Program-made: the position numbers and the translations under genes
Assembly (NCBI RefSeq): GCF_001373415.1
Contig: NZ_CDSE01000052.1
Coordinates: forward strand, 1-64,000
Direction: 5' to 3'
Source: Paenibacillus dakarensis
GTDB lineage: Bacteria; Bacillota; Bacilli; Paenibacillales; Paenibacillaceae
DNA length: 64,000 nucleotides
The notes under the pieces: model-generated
Told to the model about the DNA's origin: nothing
The model's database searches: none
Seen by the model: only the letters and a program-made list of their open reading frames with translations
Part shown: positions 8,629-17,256 of the stretch, piece by piece
Position numbering within the stretch: the first letter of the stretch is position 1
Layout: every line of letters begins with the position of its first letter

Positions 8629-9189
8629 ATGAAACAAACAATAATGCTCTTTGTTATTTCGTCATTTATTTTCAGTGCTCTAATCATTTTAGGAGCGTGG
8701 GGACCTTTTAATAATTTTATAGTCATTAATTTAGGTATATTATTTGGAACTTTTATAGGTCTCCTATTAACTTTGACAATTTTATTGATCCAGTCGACTT
8801 ACTTGAAAAAAGCTGGATTAAATAAAGCGGGAATAAGTGTAGTTAACTCGATTGAATTTGAAGCAGCGGGAAATAAAGAAGAAGTATTTGCGTTCTGTTT
8901 AGAATCCATTCGTAGTATAAAAAAGAGTGAAATTGGGCTGATAAATAAGGATAAAGGTATTCTAACCGTAAATGTAGGAGCAAATTGGCGTACTTGGGGA
9001 GACCTAATACAATTTGATATCAAGGAAATAAGTGATCAAAAATGTAACGTTATCATTACAAGCAGACCTGCGATGAGTACAGCATTAATAGATTTTGGGA
9101 AGAACTTAGATAATATCATTAAGTTAATTAACGATCTCAAATTAAAAACAAAAATTAATGTAATACATAATCGCTGTAACATTACTTGA
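8629..9189 (+). CDS. Hypothetical membrane protein with cytoplasmic C-domain
   Basis: 186 residues from ATG 8629 (GGGGTGG upstream). Two hydrophobic segments (about residues 5-25 and 32-56) are followed by a 125-residue soluble domain, VNSIEFEAAGNKEEVFAFCLE ... GILTVNVGANWRTWGDLIQF ... VIITSRPAMSTALIDFG. The last part has the feel of small START-like or DUF proteins that sit under a membrane anchor, but I do not recognise the family. AT-rich, like the accessory genes that follow. Nothing in the flanks indicates function. Confidence 0.6.
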   Translation: MKQTIMLFVISSFIFSALIILGAWGPFNNFIVINLGILFGTFIGLLLTLTILLIQSTYLKKAGLNKAGISVVNSIEFEAAGNKEEVFAFCLESIRSIKKSEIGLINKDKGILTVNVGANWRTWGDLIQFDIKEISDQKCNVIITSRPAMSTALIDFGKNLDNIIKLINDLKLKTKINVIHNRCNIT

Positions 9190-9313
9190 TGACCAATTCA
9201 ATCCATTAAACGATGACGGCGGATAATGAAGCCCGCAATGAAGCAAAGTCCTCTATGACCGCCTGAATAAAGTAGAAGCTTATTCACTAAGGAGAAGAGG
9301 GGGCGTTTTAGCT

Positions 9314-10750
9314 ATGAAGCGATTTGTTTTCGTATGGATGACCGTTATATCGATAATACTTACTGCCTGTTCCAGTCAACCAAGTGATCTTAGTGATAAA
9401 CTAGAGAAATATGCTGTACCCATTAATCAGTTGACGATACCCGATGGTGTTCAAATTATTGGTTTAGGCGAAGCCAGCCATAATAATTCTGAGTTTCAGT
9501 CTGTACGCCTTGATGTATTAAAGGTGCTTGTTGAAAAATATGGAGTTCGCACATTGGTATTGGAAGAGGAATTTGCTAATTCTGAATTAATGAATCGTTA
9601 TCTTTCTGGAGAGGACATAGAACTGCAGGATGTGTGGCAGAGCTGGTTTCCTTTTTACCGTACAGAAGAGATGGCTGCGTTATTCAATTGGATGCGCGAA
9701 TATAATCGTTCTGTATCTAGTGAAGAACAGCTGCAATATTGGGGTATGGATGTTCAGCAACCAAGCATGATATTATACTTTCTTGATAAGTACTTGCAAG
9801 AAACGGATCGTGATCTATACAAAGAGCTCAACAACCTAAGAATTACTCATAACCAGAGGATTCAACTAAACAAACAATTAATGGGCATTTCTACTCCAGG
9901 TAGATATCAAGCAATGAATGAAAAGGATTATATGAAATTTCAAAAAAAATGGAGTCTGAAGTTACAAAACGATATTCGAAAAATTGAAACATTGATGGAC
10001 AAAATGAATTCTGATGCTGATCACCTTATTTCCATGTCCAGCAAACAATCGTATGAGATTGCTATTCAGAATGCCCGGTCTATATATTCCATTTATTCGT
10101 CGATAAATGATTCGTTGCAACAAGATTATAGTGAAGGTCATGGTTTCCTATTCAGTAGTTCAAACTCGAATAATCGCGATGCAGCAATGAAGGAAAAAGT
10201 AGATTGGATATTAAATCAAGCAAACGGACCAATCCTGGTGGTAGGGCATAATGGTCATATCTCTAAAAAAATGAAACAAGGGGACTATATTGCCCAATCT
10301 GCATTAAGCAGTGGGATTAGTATAGATGGTGATAAGTTGGAGACGGTATATTTAGGAGAACTTTTGAAAGAAAACTACGGTGATGCTTATTATACAATTG
10401 GAACATCCTTTAATGAGGGTGCACTAGCATCATTTTCAATGATATTAATGGATGAAAATCCGCCTACCTTTATAGGACGTAGCGATAATATATTACTGAA
10501 TTCATTCATGAAGTTGCCAGAGGATGCTTATTTTCTGGATTTTGATCGTTCGAAGCAAGATAAGAAATTAAAGCAGCTGCTCACAAAAGAGGAATTGAAG
10601 ATGCCTTATTTTGGAAGTCTTGATGGTATTGATTTAAATGATCCAAAAAATCGAAACATGGATGATTATCAATTAGCGATCACATTAGATGATACCTATG
10701 ATGCTTTGATTAATTTTCGGAAAGCCAACTTATTTACACCTTATAGGTGA
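9314..10750 (+). CDS. Erythromycin esterase-family lipoprotein
   Basis: 478 residues beginning with a lipoprotein signal peptide (hydrophobic stretch, then ILTACSS; Cys19). The mature part follows the erythromycin esterase-like family: IIGLGEASHNNSEFQ with the catalytic-type His, TLVLEEEF, WFPFYRTEEMAALFNWMREYN, YWGMDVQQP and VVGHNGHIS. EreA/EreB open the macrolide lactone, but most chromosomal homologues have unknown substrates. Being lipid-anchored outside the cell is unusual for resistance esterases, which are cytoplasmic, so macrolide hydrolysis should not be assumed. RBS GGAGAAGAGG. No obvious partner genes. Confidence 0.9.
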   Translation: MKRFVFVWMTVISIILTACSSQPSDLSDKLEKYAVPINQLTIPDGVQIIGLGEASHNNSEFQSVRLDVLKVLVEKYGVRTLVLEEEFANSELMNRYLSGEDIELQDVWQSWFPFYRTEEMAALFNWMREYNRSVSSEEQLQYWGMDVQQPSMILYFLDKYLQETDRDLYKELNNLRITHNQRIQLNKQLMGISTPGRYQAMNEKDYMKFQKKWSLKLQNDIRKIETLMDKMNSDADHLISMSSKQSYEIAIQNARSIYSIYSSINDSLQQDYSEGHGFLFSSSNSNNRDAAMKEKVDWILNQANGPILVVGHNGHISKKMKQGDYIAQSALSSGISIDGDKLETVYLGELLKENYGDAYYTIGTSFNEGALASFSMILMDENPPTFIGRSDNILLNSFMKLPEDAYFLDFDRSKQDKKLKQLLTKEELKMPYFGSLDGIDLNDPKNRNMDDYQLAITLDDTYDALINFRKANLFTPYR

Positions 10751-10855
10751 TTATTTAAGGATTATTGAGATTTAGTTCATTGGAAGAAAAGTTTCAATCA
10801 TCCTACAGACGTAGAAAAAATAATAATAAAACATGAAGGGAGTGAACTACAATCA

Positions 10856-12103
10856 ATGAATGGTTACTTTGCAAAGGTTGAACAATTACTTGAAAAATAC
10901 AATCAAAAGCATGTTTTAGACTTTTTTATTGGACTCAATCATGTTGAAAAAAACCGTTTAGCTGAACAAATACTTAGCATTGATTTTGAGGAGCTAGCTT
11001 CAGTTTTTAATAAAGCAAAGGAGCATCAATTTAATCATTCATCTGTCGAACCTTTGGAATATCAGAGACTAAATGACTTAACTAATGAACAGAGAGAAAT
11101 GTACATAACCGAGGGCTGGAGATTACTTCGAAATGGTGAAGTGGGTGTTATTGTTGTTGCTGGGGGACATGGAACCAGATTAGGGCATGACGGACCAAAA
11201 GGCACAATGGATATCGGATTGCCATCGGGCAAATCGTTATTTCACTTACAAGCAGAGCGGCTGCTAAAACTCTCTAACAGGGCTGGAAAGTATATACCCT
11301 GGTATATCATGACAAGCCCGGAGAATCATGATGCTACAATCAAATTCTTTCAAACACACCATTTTTTCGGTTATCCAGAAGAAAGCTGCATATTCTTTCA
11401 ACAAAAAACGATGCCTGCGATCAATTTAGAGGGAAAGTTACTCTTTTCTTCTCATTCGGAAATTCATTTTGTACCCAGTGGAAATGGTGAATGTTTCTCT
11501 TCTCTTTATCAGTCAGGAGCGCTTGAAGATATGAAACGCAGGGGGATTTCCTGGCTTTTTTATTACAATGTTGATAATGCGATTATTAAAATAGCAGACC
11601 CATTATTCGTTGGTTATTCTGCTTGCTGCAACCATCCAATAGCTACAAAAGTCGTTGAAAAACGTGATCCGGATGAAAAGGTTGGGGCTCTGTACTTAAG
11701 CAATGGGCGTCCAACCGTTATCGAGTACAATGAAATTCCAAAGTCTTTATTAGAAAAAAGAGATCGCCACGGCAAATTGTTTTTTAATCTCGCTTATATT
11801 TCCATCAATATGTTTAGATATGATTTCATTGAAAGCTGTGTCCATAACAAGATTCCATACCACCTTGCCCTGAAAAAGATTAGTCATGTTGATTCTAATG
11901 GGAATACGATAAGCCCAAGCGAACCCAATGCATTCAAGTTGGAGAAATTCATTTTTGACTATTTCCCTTTTGCAGAGCAAATGTCTGTTTTAATGGTCGA
12001 GCGGGAAGATGAATTTGCTCCAGTGAAGAATAGGGAGGGACAGGACAGTCCTCTTACTGCTAGAAACCAGATTTTAAAGCTCCATGAAAATGGGGGCGTA
12101 TGA
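10856..12103 (+). CDS. UDPGP-type nucleotide-sugar pyrophosphorylase
   Basis: Uridylyltransferase that makes UDP-sugars (UDP-GlcNAc, UDP-GalNAc or UDP-glucose) from UTP and sugar 1-phosphate. 415 residues; nucleotide-binding signature VVAGGHGTRLGHDGPKGTMD near residue 100, then YNVDNAIIKIADPLFVGY and a conserved lysine region ATKVVEKRDPDEKVG. The layout follows eukaryote-like UAP1 and the bacterial homologues found in some Bacilli, not GalU or GlmU. RBS GGGAGTG at a rather long spacing. Stands alone, so its pathway is unclear. Family confident, substrate not. Confidence 0.9.
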   Translation: MNGYFAKVEQLLEKYNQKHVLDFFIGLNHVEKNRLAEQILSIDFEELASVFNKAKEHQFNHSSVEPLEYQRLNDLTNEQREMYITEGWRLLRNGEVGVIVVAGGHGTRLGHDGPKGTMDIGLPSGKSLFHLQAERLLKLSNRAGKYIPWYIMTSPENHDATIKFFQTHHFFGYPEESCIFFQQKTMPAINLEGKLLFSSHSEIHFVPSGNGECFSSLYQSGALEDMKRRGISWLFYYNVDNAIIKIADPLFVGYSACCNHPIATKVVEKRDPDEKVGALYLSNGRPTVIEYNEIPKSLLEKRDRHGKLFFNLAYISINMFRYDFIESCVHNKIPYHLALKKISHVDSNGNTISPSEPNAFKLEKFIFDYFPFAEQMSVLMVEREDEFAPVKNREGQDSPLTARNQILKLHENGGV

Positions 12104-12187
12104 AATGATATAGTTCAAAAACTAATAAAAAGCTTCAAGGTAAGTTTTTAGCAATAAATCACTACACTGATATAATTCATTAAGCTT

Positions 12188-12391
12188 ATGAAACGAATTG
12201 ACGTCGCATATTCTTTGATTACAGATAAGGATAAAACAAAAATCCTTATGGTGAAGAATCATAAAAACGGAACTTGGTCATTATCAGGCGGAGGCGTAGA
12301 AGAAAACGAGACTTTAGATGCGGCAGCAATCCGCGAAGGAAAAGAAGAAACAGGATTTGATATCAAAGTCCACGGTGTAGTGGCTATTTAA
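12188..12391 (+). pseudogene. Truncated Nudix hydrolase
   Basis: The first 67 residues of a Nudix hydrolase. The Nudix box is complete (GGVEENETLDAAAIREGKEE then TGF), but the frame stops a few residues later at VVAI, where family members continue for another 60-80 residues. Nothing downstream before 12500 restores a Nudix C-terminus. The 3' part appears replaced by AT-rich sequence leading into a half cassette site at 12511. Probably a decayed cassette gene. Confidence 0.75.
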
Positions 12392-12510
12392 CATGGAACA
12401 GTTTTGATTACGCAAGTTTATAGATTAAAAACAAGATAGATAGAAGAAAAAAATATCAGAAAAACCAAAGCTAAATCTATTTTAGTTTTTCTTTGCAGGC
12501 ATTGACTTCA

Positions 12511-12590
12511 CCTAACAACAAAATAACGCTTATCGATATTCGCTCCTCGATCCGGCTGGAGTTAGAAGTGCGTTCGAAGAGGTATTTATA
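12511..12590 (+). repeat. 5' half of an attC-like cassette site (s1)
   Basis: Starts with R'' box ACCTAAC at 12511-12517, a perfect RYYYAAC. The sequence to about 12590 (CTCCTCGATCCGGCTGGAG..., GTGCGTTCGAAGAGG) matches the 5' half of sites such as 24133-24323. The L', R' half is missing. A remnant. Confidence 0.55.
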
Positions 12591-12648
12591 GGAAATCTCA
12601 GCAAAACCCATGTAAAAAATCAATTAACTTCACGAAAGGAAGTATAAC

Positions 12649-13116
12649 ATGACATTCTTAAACCAAGAACCGATTGTAAGATCTGAAATGCTTATTAGAA
12701 AACCTGTTGAAGAAGTATTTGAAGCCTTTATAAACCCAGAGATCACCACAAAATTTTGGTTCACTAAAAGTAGTGATAGGTTAGAAACTGGAAAGCATAT
12801 TCTTTGGGAATGGGAGATGTATGGAGTTTCAGATAAAATCTATGTGAAAGATATTGAGAAAAATAAACGGATTCTTGTTGAATCGTCGGATGGAACTAAT
12901 ATTGAATGGTTCTTCACCCCAAGAAATAATAATGAGACATTTGTTTCTATTGAAAACTACGGATTTGTAGGAAATACCGATGAGATCCTATACCAATGTA
13001 TTGACTCAATGGGAGGATATACAATAGTTCTGTGTGGACTAAAAGCTTTTTTAGAACATAAAATCGTACTTAATCTAATCATGGATAAAGCTCCTGATGC
13101 CCAAGTTAATAAATAG
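12649..13116 (+). CDS. SRPBCC (AHSA1-like) domain protein
   Basis: 155-residue single-domain protein of the START/SRPBCC fold: ASHA-type opening RSEMLIRKPVEEVFEAFINPE, then KFWFTKSSDRLETGK, WEWEMYGVSDKIYVKDI and C-terminal helix GGYTIVLCGLKAFLEHKI. Such proteins bind hydrophobic ligands in a deep pocket; individual substrates are usually unknown. RBS GAAAGGAAG. Flanked by a half cassette site upstream and a damaged one downstream (13148), so it was probably a cassette. Confidence 0.9.
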   Translation: MTFLNQEPIVRSEMLIRKPVEEVFEAFINPEITTKFWFTKSSDRLETGKHILWEWEMYGVSDKIYVKDIEKNKRILVESSDGTNIEWFFTPRNNNETFVSIENYGFVGNTDEILYQCIDSMGGYTIVLCGLKAFLEHKIVLNLIMDKAPDAQVNK

Positions 13117-13147
13117 TATGAAGTATAGCTTTAACGGTTTTTACTTC

Positions 13148-13379
13148 CCATAACAATGTGTTCAAACATCATCAGGCAAGCCGCCTCGATCATTAGGAGA
13201 TAAATCGGGAAGTTGCATCAGGCGACACATCCCCACCACTTACTGGCCAGATTTCACTAAGGAGTTACTATTATTAGCCATTGAAGAGTATCAAAAAAGA
13301 AAGATGAATCAGTAATGGAATTTGAGCAATACGGTGCCTCTCGGGTTCGTGAATGCCTGAACGTTATAGGAATTCAGTG
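13148..13379 (+). repeat. Interrupted attC-like cassette site (s2)
   Basis: R'' CCATAAC at 13148-13154 and R' GTTATAG at 13373-13379. The right arm has the standard CTCTCGGGTTCGTGAATGC. The middle (about 13245-13330) is replaced by unrelated sequence that includes a short coding-like stretch, so the site no longer folds as one hairpin. Confidence 0.6.
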
Positions 13380-13416
13380 CAAAACTAAATGCATTAATCT
13401 ATGAGGGAGATAAAGT

Positions 13417-14172
13417 ATGAAAAAGAGCATCGTAATTATACTAGTGGTTATGCTCATAAGTTCCTGTACATTTCAAACAAATACTAACCTAATGGATCTA
13501 GTTCTTGTTAAAGAAACAAAGCTCGTTACCATTTACGTAAAAAAAACAGACCAGGATATAAATGAGATGGTTGATAATATTTCAAGTGAATTCGAAAACC
13601 AATCTAAAGGACTTAATGACATGTTTCAAGTCTCTCCCCCACAAAAGGCAACTATTCATATTTATACAGATAAAGAGCAATTTCGTCAGATGATTGGTCG
13701 AGATACCGAAGGGACTTACGATGTTAGTGATAATATAATTAAGGTCTATACACCAAGCGACTTAAGTAGAATTGATGTGCGAAATGAATACACATTTCAA
13801 ATTATCCATGAATATGTTCATGCGATTATTCAACAACTTAATAAAGAGGTAGGGAATATAAAGTGGTTGGACGAAGGAACGGCATACTATGCCTCAAAAC
13901 AATTGGAGACCGAAATAAAGAACAAAAAATATGTTAATATATCAGTCCCTGATTTAAGTGATATATTAAATAGTCAAGCATATTTTGATGAGGCTGGTGG
14001 TCAAGCGTATTATTTCTCTGGTCTAATAGTACAATTCATCTATGAGAAGTATGGAGAAGCCAAATTCAACAAAATAATCAGAGAACCAGAAAAAATGGAA
14101 ACCATATTGAACAGGTCTATAGAAGATTTATATATTGAATGGAAAAACTATGTAAATTACTTGTATGAATGA
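13417..14172 (+). CDS. Gluzincin-type metallopeptidase lipoprotein
   Basis: 251 residues. Lipoprotein signal with lipobox LISSC (Cys17). Zinc-binding motif HEYVH at residues 131-135, followed about 20 residues later by WLDEGTAYYAS, which supplies the third ligand Glu as in the peptidase MA clan (gluzincins). C-terminal helix FNKIIREPEKMETILNRSIE DLY resembles the M1-like helical tail. Probably an extracellular membrane-bound peptidase of unknown target. Start at ATG 13417 after GAGGGAGA. Lies between two attC-like sites (13148 and 14218), so probably a former cassette. Confidence 0.82.
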   Translation: MKKSIVIILVVMLISSCTFQTNTNLMDLVLVKETKLVTIYVKKTDQDINEMVDNISSEFENQSKGLNDMFQVSPPQKATIHIYTDKEQFRQMIGRDTEGTYDVSDNIIKVYTPSDLSRIDVRNEYTFQIIHEYVHAIIQQLNKEVGNIKWLDEGTAYYASKQLETEIKNKKYVNISVPDLSDILNSQAYFDEAGGQAYYFSGLIVQFIYEKYGEAKFNKIIREPEKMETILNRSIEDLYIEWKNYVNYLYE

Positions 14173-14217
14173 TTTGATATTAGTATTTCAATGAAGGTGC
14201 TGTCCTCAGATAACACA

Positions 14218-14303
14218 GTTTTTACGCAGCAACTACACCTTACTCACTTTGATGCTTTTGTCAGAGTAGTAGACTCAGTGACAGCTTGCTGCGTAAGTTT
14301 ATG
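14218..14303 (+). repeat. Compact attC-like site, 86 bp (s3)
   Basis: R'' AGATAAC at 14218-14224; L'' TTACGCAGCAA is a perfect 11-base complement of L' TTGCTGCGTAA; R' is GTTTATG at 14297-14303. At 86 bp it falls inside the usual attC size range, unlike the longer sites of the main array. Follows the peptidase stop by 46 bases and precedes a GNAT gene. Confidence 0.65.
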
Positions 14304-14379
14304 AAAGAAAAAAATGTATAAAAGAACTAATTATAAGATATCCGCACAATATTATATATTTTAAAGGTGGAGGACAGGG

Positions 14380-14835
14380 ATGCTGGAAGTTTTAGCTGTG
14401 TCGTATGAAGATAAAACAGTCTTACATAATTTGATTCAATTATATAGATATGATTCGAGTGAGTATGATGAGCATGTTCTAAATAAATATGGATTATATC
14501 AATATAAATATCTTGACCATCAGTGGACGGATGAATATAGACATCCATTTTTTATTTTTAAAGATAATGAATTAGCTGGCTTTGCTCTTATTATAGTTGG
14601 AGTACCGAAGGAGTTTGTTAAACTAAGTGGTTCTCAAGAAACAAATGTTGTGAGTGATTTTTTTGTTTTACGAAAATACAGAGGACAAGGTGTAGGAAAG
14701 CAAGCAGCATTTCATATATTTGATATGTATCCAAGCGCTTGGGAGATAAGACAAACCCAAAAAAATCAACCAGCGAATCAATTTTGGAATAAAGTCATAA
14801 ATGAATATACAAATGGAAGGTATAAGGAAGAATAA
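14380..14835 (+). CDS. GNAT-family N-acetyltransferase
   Basis: 151-residue acetyl-CoA-dependent acyltransferase. The fold signature is visible: beta-strand 4 NVVSDFFVLRKYRGQGVGKQ, whose RxxGxG/A acetyl-CoA loop is RGQGVGKQAAF, preceded by FFIFKDNELAGFALIIVG and followed by a short C-terminus NQPANQFWNKVI. Substrate unknown. RBS GGTGGAGGA. It directly follows a compact cassette site, in keeping with cassette cargo. Confidence 0.92.
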   Translation: MLEVLAVSYEDKTVLHNLIQLYRYDSSEYDEHVLNKYGLYQYKYLDHQWTDEYRHPFFIFKDNELAGFALIIVGVPKEFVKLSGSQETNVVSDFFVLRKYRGQGVGKQAAFHIFDMYPSAWEIRQTQKNQPANQFWNKVINEYTNGRYKEE

Positions 14836-14971
14836 GTAAATGAAGGATGGGATGGTCCTGTGCAATGTTTTCAAAATTATAAAAACGACGAAAAGTAAGT
14901 TTAGCTTTAACTTCCATAAGCTCATCTCTATTCAGAGAGACTGCCGGCCGTAAATTAATCTGTTGAGCCAA

Positions 14972-15014
14972 AAAAAAGACTCAGGGCTCAGAATAGCAAC
15001 CCTGGGTCTTTTTT
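14972..15014. terminator. Bidirectional intrinsic terminator
   Basis: AAAAGACTCAGGG ... CCCTGGGTCTTTTTT, a 12-base stem with A and T flanks. It mainly serves the minus-strand crystallin-like gene and can end transcription from the GNAT side. Confidence 0.85.
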
Positions 15015-15035
15015 GAGTCAAAATTCATTGTAGCG

Positions 15036-15404
15036 CTATTGTCTTACAATAAGAATGTCTTGGGGCGGTCTTCCTGTGCTTTGAATTTGAGAAATTTCCG
15101 AGTTAGTAAGATTGCGTCCTACCAAAATAAACGAAGATGTGACGTTATCGAAATTGCCCAAGTTAGCTACATTTTGACTGCCACGGAACACCCGGAAGGA
15201 TCCCTGAAAGTTAATTCTCGAAAACAGTACAAGTGTTACTTGATTACTTTGCACAACATTTCTGAGTCGGAAGCTTGAAAGTGCATTGTTAAACCGAAAC
15301 GCTCCAAGATCACGAACTGCAACCCCTCCACGTCTGAAGAGGATCCTGCGACCAGAAAAATTGGTATCAGACCAAAGTGCAAGACGTACATCACTGTTTG
15401 CCAT
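15036..15404 (-). CDS. Beta/gamma-crystallin-like protein
   Basis: 122 residues with two Greek-key crystallin motifs, LWSDTNFSGRRILFRRG (near residue 10) and LFSRINFQGSFRVFRGSQNV (near residue 60), each with the aromatic..NFxG pattern. No signal peptide is visible. Microbial members are calcium-binding or spore and stress proteins. ATG at 15404 preceded by AAAGGAG at a suitable distance. It lies opposite in strand to its neighbours and has a terminator right behind it, so it is an independent unit. Ca-binding not checked. Confidence 0.8.
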   Translation of the reverse strand: MANSDVRLALWSDTNFSGRRILFRRGGVAVRDLGAFRFNNALSSFRLRNVVQSNQVTLVLFSRINFQGSFRVFRGSQNVANLGNFDNVTSSFILVGRNLTNSEISQIQSTGRPPQDILIVRQ

Positions 15405-15536
15405 TTATATCACTCCTTTTCTAAGGTTGATATAGTATATTGCGATTATTAAAGAATGGTATAGACAAATAGAGCAGGATGATAGTTTGATTTCTAAAAT
15501 AGTTATCCGAAGCAATTGCAGGAAAGGATGCGAATA

Positions 15537-16316
15537 ATGAATATACAGGATGTTCCAGTTGAAATAACTGATCAAATTGGAAGAGTCCAGAACATTACGT
15601 TTCCTAGGCAAGGTCATACTTCAATCGTGGCTATACTGGAAACGTCAAATAAAAAGTACATAATCAAGAAGACGGAGAACGATCTCTACAATGAGTGGCT
15701 TTCAGAAGAATACAAAGCACTTCAATATCTCTTCCGTACGGGACTACCCGTTCCGGAAGCATATTCATTTCATGTCGATAATAAATCAAGATGGCTGTTA
15801 ATGGATTACATTGAGGGAATCAGTTTAAGAGAATTTCTTTCGAATGAGCCTGATTTAAAGGATGAAGAAAAAGCTATTTCTAACTTTGGCCTTTGTTTAA
15901 AGAAATTACATGAATGCTCTTGTCCAATTGAATTGCAGAAGCATGATACTCCTTGGTTAGATAGAATGCTTAGTAAAGCCGAATATAATTTAACTCACTA
16001 TGAAGTAGATGGATCCGAAAAATTACTTAAACGATTGAAAGAGGAAAGACCCAAACCAATAGACAATACTTTAATTCATGGGGATTTTACAATAGATAAT
16101 GTACTAGTTAATGAATGTAGTGTAGTTGGAGTTATTGATTGGTCAGGAGCTGCGTATGGTGATCCAAGATATGATGTAGCATTAGCAATTAGGCCGAAAC
16201 ATAATGCTTTTGATAATGAGAGAGATAAAGAAATTTTCTTTAACGCATATGGAAGGTTAAGAGTTACGGAAGAAGAATATCGCTATTTCGAAGACGGAAT
16301 ATATAACTTTTTTTAG
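15537..16316 (+). CDS. Aminoglycoside phosphotransferase (APH)-like kinase
   Basis: About 259 residues from ATG 15537 (AGGAAAGG at proper spacing; upstream in-frame TTG and ATG are less well placed). ATP-lobe Lys in KKYIIKKTEND, catalytic loop LIHGDFTIDNVLVNE (HGDxxxxN) and metal-binding VIDWSGAAYGDPRYDVA are intact. Such kinases phosphorylate aminoglycosides, macrolides or other hydroxyl compounds; the substrate cannot be told. The C-terminus ends abruptly at a degenerate cassette-site arm (16322), so the tail may be shortened. Confidence 0.9.
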   Translation: MNIQDVPVEITDQIGRVQNITFPRQGHTSIVAILETSNKKYIIKKTENDLYNEWLSEEYKALQYLFRTGLPVPEAYSFHVDNKSRWLLMDYIEGISLREFLSNEPDLKDEEKAISNFGLCLKKLHECSCPIELQKHDTPWLDRMLSKAEYNLTHYEVDGSEKLLKRLKEERPKPIDNTLIHGDFTIDNVLVNECSVVGVIDWSGAAYGDPRYDVALAIRPKHNAFDNERDKEIFFNAYGRLRVTEEEYRYFEDGIYNFF

Positions 16317-16321
16317 TATTT

Positions 16322-16342
16322 TTCGGGTTACGTTGCTGAACA
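16322..16342 (+). repeat. Degenerate 3' end of an attC-like site (s4)
   Basis: TCGGGTT-ACGTT-GCTGAAC keeps the order of the usual right end (TCGGGTTCGTGAATGC..ACGTTAGCTGAA) with the L' arm deleted. A weak remnant just after the APH gene. Confidence 0.35.
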
Positions 16343-16392
16343 GAATCGTCTTCAGATAATCCTAAATAAAAAAAATAAGTGAGGTCTTCTCG

Positions 16393-16699
16393 ATGGAGAA
16401 ATTGATTTCTTACTACAGTTCCTTTGACGAATGGGGCCGTTTGGATCGTGAACCACTAGAGTTTAAAGTGAATTTTCATCACATCATAAAGAACCTGGGC
16501 TCGTGGATATTGCAAAACAGAAAGCAAGCGAACAGCAATTACTAAATCAATTTAATGGTTTTTTCACAGCTGATGCCAGAGATTTAAGCCAGTTCCCGGA
16601 CAACCAATTTGATGCAGCACTTATGTTAGGACCGCTATATCATCTTCAAACAGAGGCAGATCGAAATAAGGCAGCATCTGAAAAGATACGGGTACAAAA
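16393..16699 (+). pseudogene. SAM methyltransferase pseudogene
   Basis: N-terminal frame from ATG 16393 reads MEKLISYYSSFDEWGRLD and KVNFHHIIKNLG, then a second frame continues with VDIAKQKASEQQLLNQFNG, FFTADARDLSQFPDNQFDAA and LMLGPLYHLQTEADRNKA. Both belong to one class I SAM-methyltransferase family, but the glycine-rich SAM-binding segment between them is deleted, with a frameshift at about 16500. The 3' end after 16690 is also lost, fused to an unrelated fragment. Non-functional. Confidence 0.85.
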
Positions 16700-17149
16700 G
16701 GAGAAGGGACCACGATCGATACGGTGCAGCTCAGTCCGATGGCACAGCAAACATTCTATGTTGAAGCCTTTATAGCGAATCAGTATAAAGACAACTCGCC
16801 GGAAAAAATTCACGAGATTCCTGTTTCTGCCGAGACACTTCCGTATTCTTTTACCATTGGAAAAAATGCATATACATTTACGATCGAATAGGTTAAACGG
16901 AAACCGGACCAGACCAAGCTTTATTTCACCTTCGAGGGGCCGAGCATTCTTCAGCTGCAGCATCTCATGCTTAAGGACAAGAGTGGTGAAACGATTCCGG
17001 CAGATCATTATATTCCTCAGAAGGCGAAGGATGGCCGTTTCTATTTGACCTATCCGGCTGTAGGTACAAATGAGGAGTTGTTGATCTTAACCCGAGCAGA
17101 TCTGGAGTGGGAAAGAAATAGTGTGATGTTTGAGATTCCGGTGAAATAA
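16700..17149 (+). pseudogene. 3' fragment of a DUF4179/DUF5643-like gene
   Basis: One open frame running from about 16706 to the TAA at 17149, with an in-frame TAG at 16889-16891. It has no plausible start. The translation (FYVEAFIANQYKDNSPEKI; then KPDQTKLYFTFEGPSI; then LMLKDKSGETIPADHYIPQK) resembles the C-terminal domain of large DUF4179-type membrane proteins that pair with sigma factors. Joined directly to the methyltransferase remnant. Identification moderate; pseudogene status clear. Confidence 0.6.
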
Positions 17150-17200
17150 TACAAGTCTGCATTAAGAGTATTCGCCGGAGATGATTGAGTAAGAATAAAG

Positions 17201-17251
17201 AAAGAAACTCCGAAATCCCGTTGCATTCAAGGGTTTTCGGAGTTTCTTTTT
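17201..17251. terminator. Bidirectional intrinsic terminator
   Basis: AAGAAACTCCGAAATCCC / GGGTTTTCGGAGTTTCTTTTT, a long stem with A and T flanks between converging genes. Confidence 0.85.
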
Positions 17252-17256
17252 GTGAG

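Noticed and set aside
9190..9313. Cassette site before the erythromycin esterase-like gene
   Set aside because: No AAC/GTT boxes or complementary arms found in the interval.
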